Origin: a virus | DNA length: 20,860 nt | Direction: 5' to 3' (one strand) | IMG/VR virus record: IMGVR_UViG_3300031963_001109 | Coordinates: 1 to 20,860 of that record | Part shown: positions 20,510-20,860 of the stretch, piece by piece | Position numbering within the stretch: position 1 is the stretch's first letter | Layout: each line of letters begins with the position of its first letter | Notes under the pieces: generated by a model | Databases searched by the model: none | What the model saw: the letters and a program-made list of their open reading frames with translations, nothing else | What the model was told of the DNA's origin: nothing | Made by a program: the position numbers and the translations under genes

Positions 20510-20754
20510 CGGACGGAACGATGACGGTCACGGAAGCGGCAAACACGTTGGGACTTTCGCGCCAATTGATTCACGCATGGTGCAAGAAAGGCAAGTTGAT
20601 TGCGACGCAAGGCGCTGGCAATCGTGCCGCGTGGCGTATTGATAGAGCAAGCGTCGAATCAATGCAGAATTCAGACGACCTTGCGAGAGCCCACAAGCAT
20701 CGCGCTCTACTCGTCGGGCGTCCCAAGCGTCGAGCGACCCCCACGGTTGCATAA
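20506..20754 (+). CDS. Excisionase/MerR-like helix-turn-helix protein
   Basis: The 82-residue protein contains TVTEAANTLGLSRQLIHAWC (residues 7-26), a winged HTH signature. KGKLIATQGAGNRAAWRIDR follows, typical of excisionase-type DNA-binding proteins that read a target and often bend DNA. The last 25 residues are basic. A strong ribosome site GGAGG lies before ATG 20506. Twenty bases after its stop lies the second dyad site, so it may bind there; that is inference. No integrase is present in the window, so regulation is as likely as excision. Confidence 0.7.
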   Translation: MTDGTMTVTEAANTLGLSRQLIHAWCKKGKLIATQGAGNRAAWRIDRASVESMQNSDDLARAHKHRALLVGRPKRRATPTVA

Positions 20755-20773
20755 ATATGCAGGTATGCAGAGC

Positions 20774-20800
20774 GTAAGTCGTTGTAAATCAATAACTTAA
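20774..20800. promoter_or_regulatory. Dyad operator-like site, copy 2
   Basis: GTAAGTCGTTG (20774-20784), five bases (TAAAT), then CAATAACTTAA (20790-20800). The left arm is identical to copy 1, and the shared block extends upstream to AGCGTAAGTCGTTG (20771-20784 and 16440-16453). The right arm matches copy 1 at 9 of 11 positions. A TTGACA box (20809-20814) lies nine bases downstream. Confidence 0.6.
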
Positions 20801-20808
20801 CTGGGGTA

Positions 20809-20836
20809 TTGACAAATGCTGTGGGGGTTGTAACTT
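20809..20836 (+). promoter_or_regulatory. Candidate promoter at window end
   Basis: A perfect -35 box TTGACA (20809-20814) is followed after 16 bases by TAACTT (20831-20836), a weak -10. It lies just downstream of the second dyad. The transcript would run out of the window, so what it serves cannot be seen. Confidence 0.35.
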
Positions 20837-20855
20837 CATTGTGTAGTTCAACCCC
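20824..20855. other. Inverted repeat at window end
   Basis: GGGGTTG (20824-20830) and CAACCCC (20849-20855) form a 7-bp stem with an 18-base loop. The left part resembles 16609-16634 in the noncoding region, both starting GGGGGTTGT. It could be a site or the first hairpin of another structured transcript starting here. Confidence 0.4.
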
Positions 20856-20860
20856 GACAC

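Noticed and set aside
20506-20754. Lysogeny module
   Set aside because: An excisionase-like HTH protein alone is not enough; no integrase, CI-like repressor or attachment site is visible in the window.

Overview
This window is a stretch of a tailed double-stranded DNA phage genome, most likely a siphovirus-type member of Caudoviricetes. Every convincing gene lies on the + strand. The order is the classic late-gene order: head-tail connectors, tail terminator, major tail protein, frameshifted tail assembly chaperones, tape measure, tail tip, then lysis. No sheath gene is seen, so a long non-contractile tail is expected. An amidase endolysin and a candidate spanin point to a bacterial host with peptidoglycan and probably an outer membrane. 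The host cannot be named from the sequence, and no integrase is present.

Layout. 1-1125: glycosyltransferase-like gene, possibly starting upstream of the window. 1103-5241: connector, virion-surface and tail-completion genes, mostly joined by 1-base TAATG/TGATG stop-start overlaps. 5278-11942: major tail protein, G/GT-type chaperones with a textbook -1 frameshift signal, tape measure, a distal-tail candidate and a 1056-residue tail-tip protein. 11961-13076: a second glycosyltransferase. 13092-14406: holin candidate, amidase, two-membrane-segment coiled-coil spanin candidate. 14419-16441: a small zinc-ribbon-like protein, a metallophosphoesterase with a possible N-terminal HTH, and two small unknowns. 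16442-17252: an 811-base stretch with no gene. 17253-20754: a second operon of small phage proteins, an SSB-like protein with a DDDLPF tip, a CmcI-like SAM-dependent enzyme, an HNH protein, a PD-(D/E)XK-type nuclease and an excisionase-like HTH protein.

The most interesting part is the gene-free stretch. From about 16500 to 17151 it folds on paper into a chain of strong helices, one of them 17 base pairs, and ends in a strong intrinsic terminator. The G-U wobbles occur as G-T pairings on the + strand, so that strand is the transcribed one. A -35/-10 candidate places the 5' end near 16500, and its -35 box overlaps a 27-bp dyad. A close relative of that dyad (22 of 27 bases identical) recurs at 20774-20800, directly after the HTH gene. 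I read this as a candidate large ornate phage RNA (of the general kind of GOLLD or ROOL) under control of a phage regulator. Family membership is not established here.

How the parts fit: the left operon builds head-neck and tail and lyses the cell; the right operon looks like DNA metabolism and regulation; the RNA and its paired dyad sites sit at the boundary. Two glycosyltransferases and a CmcI-like enzyme suggest sugar modification of virion or host surface, which is inference.
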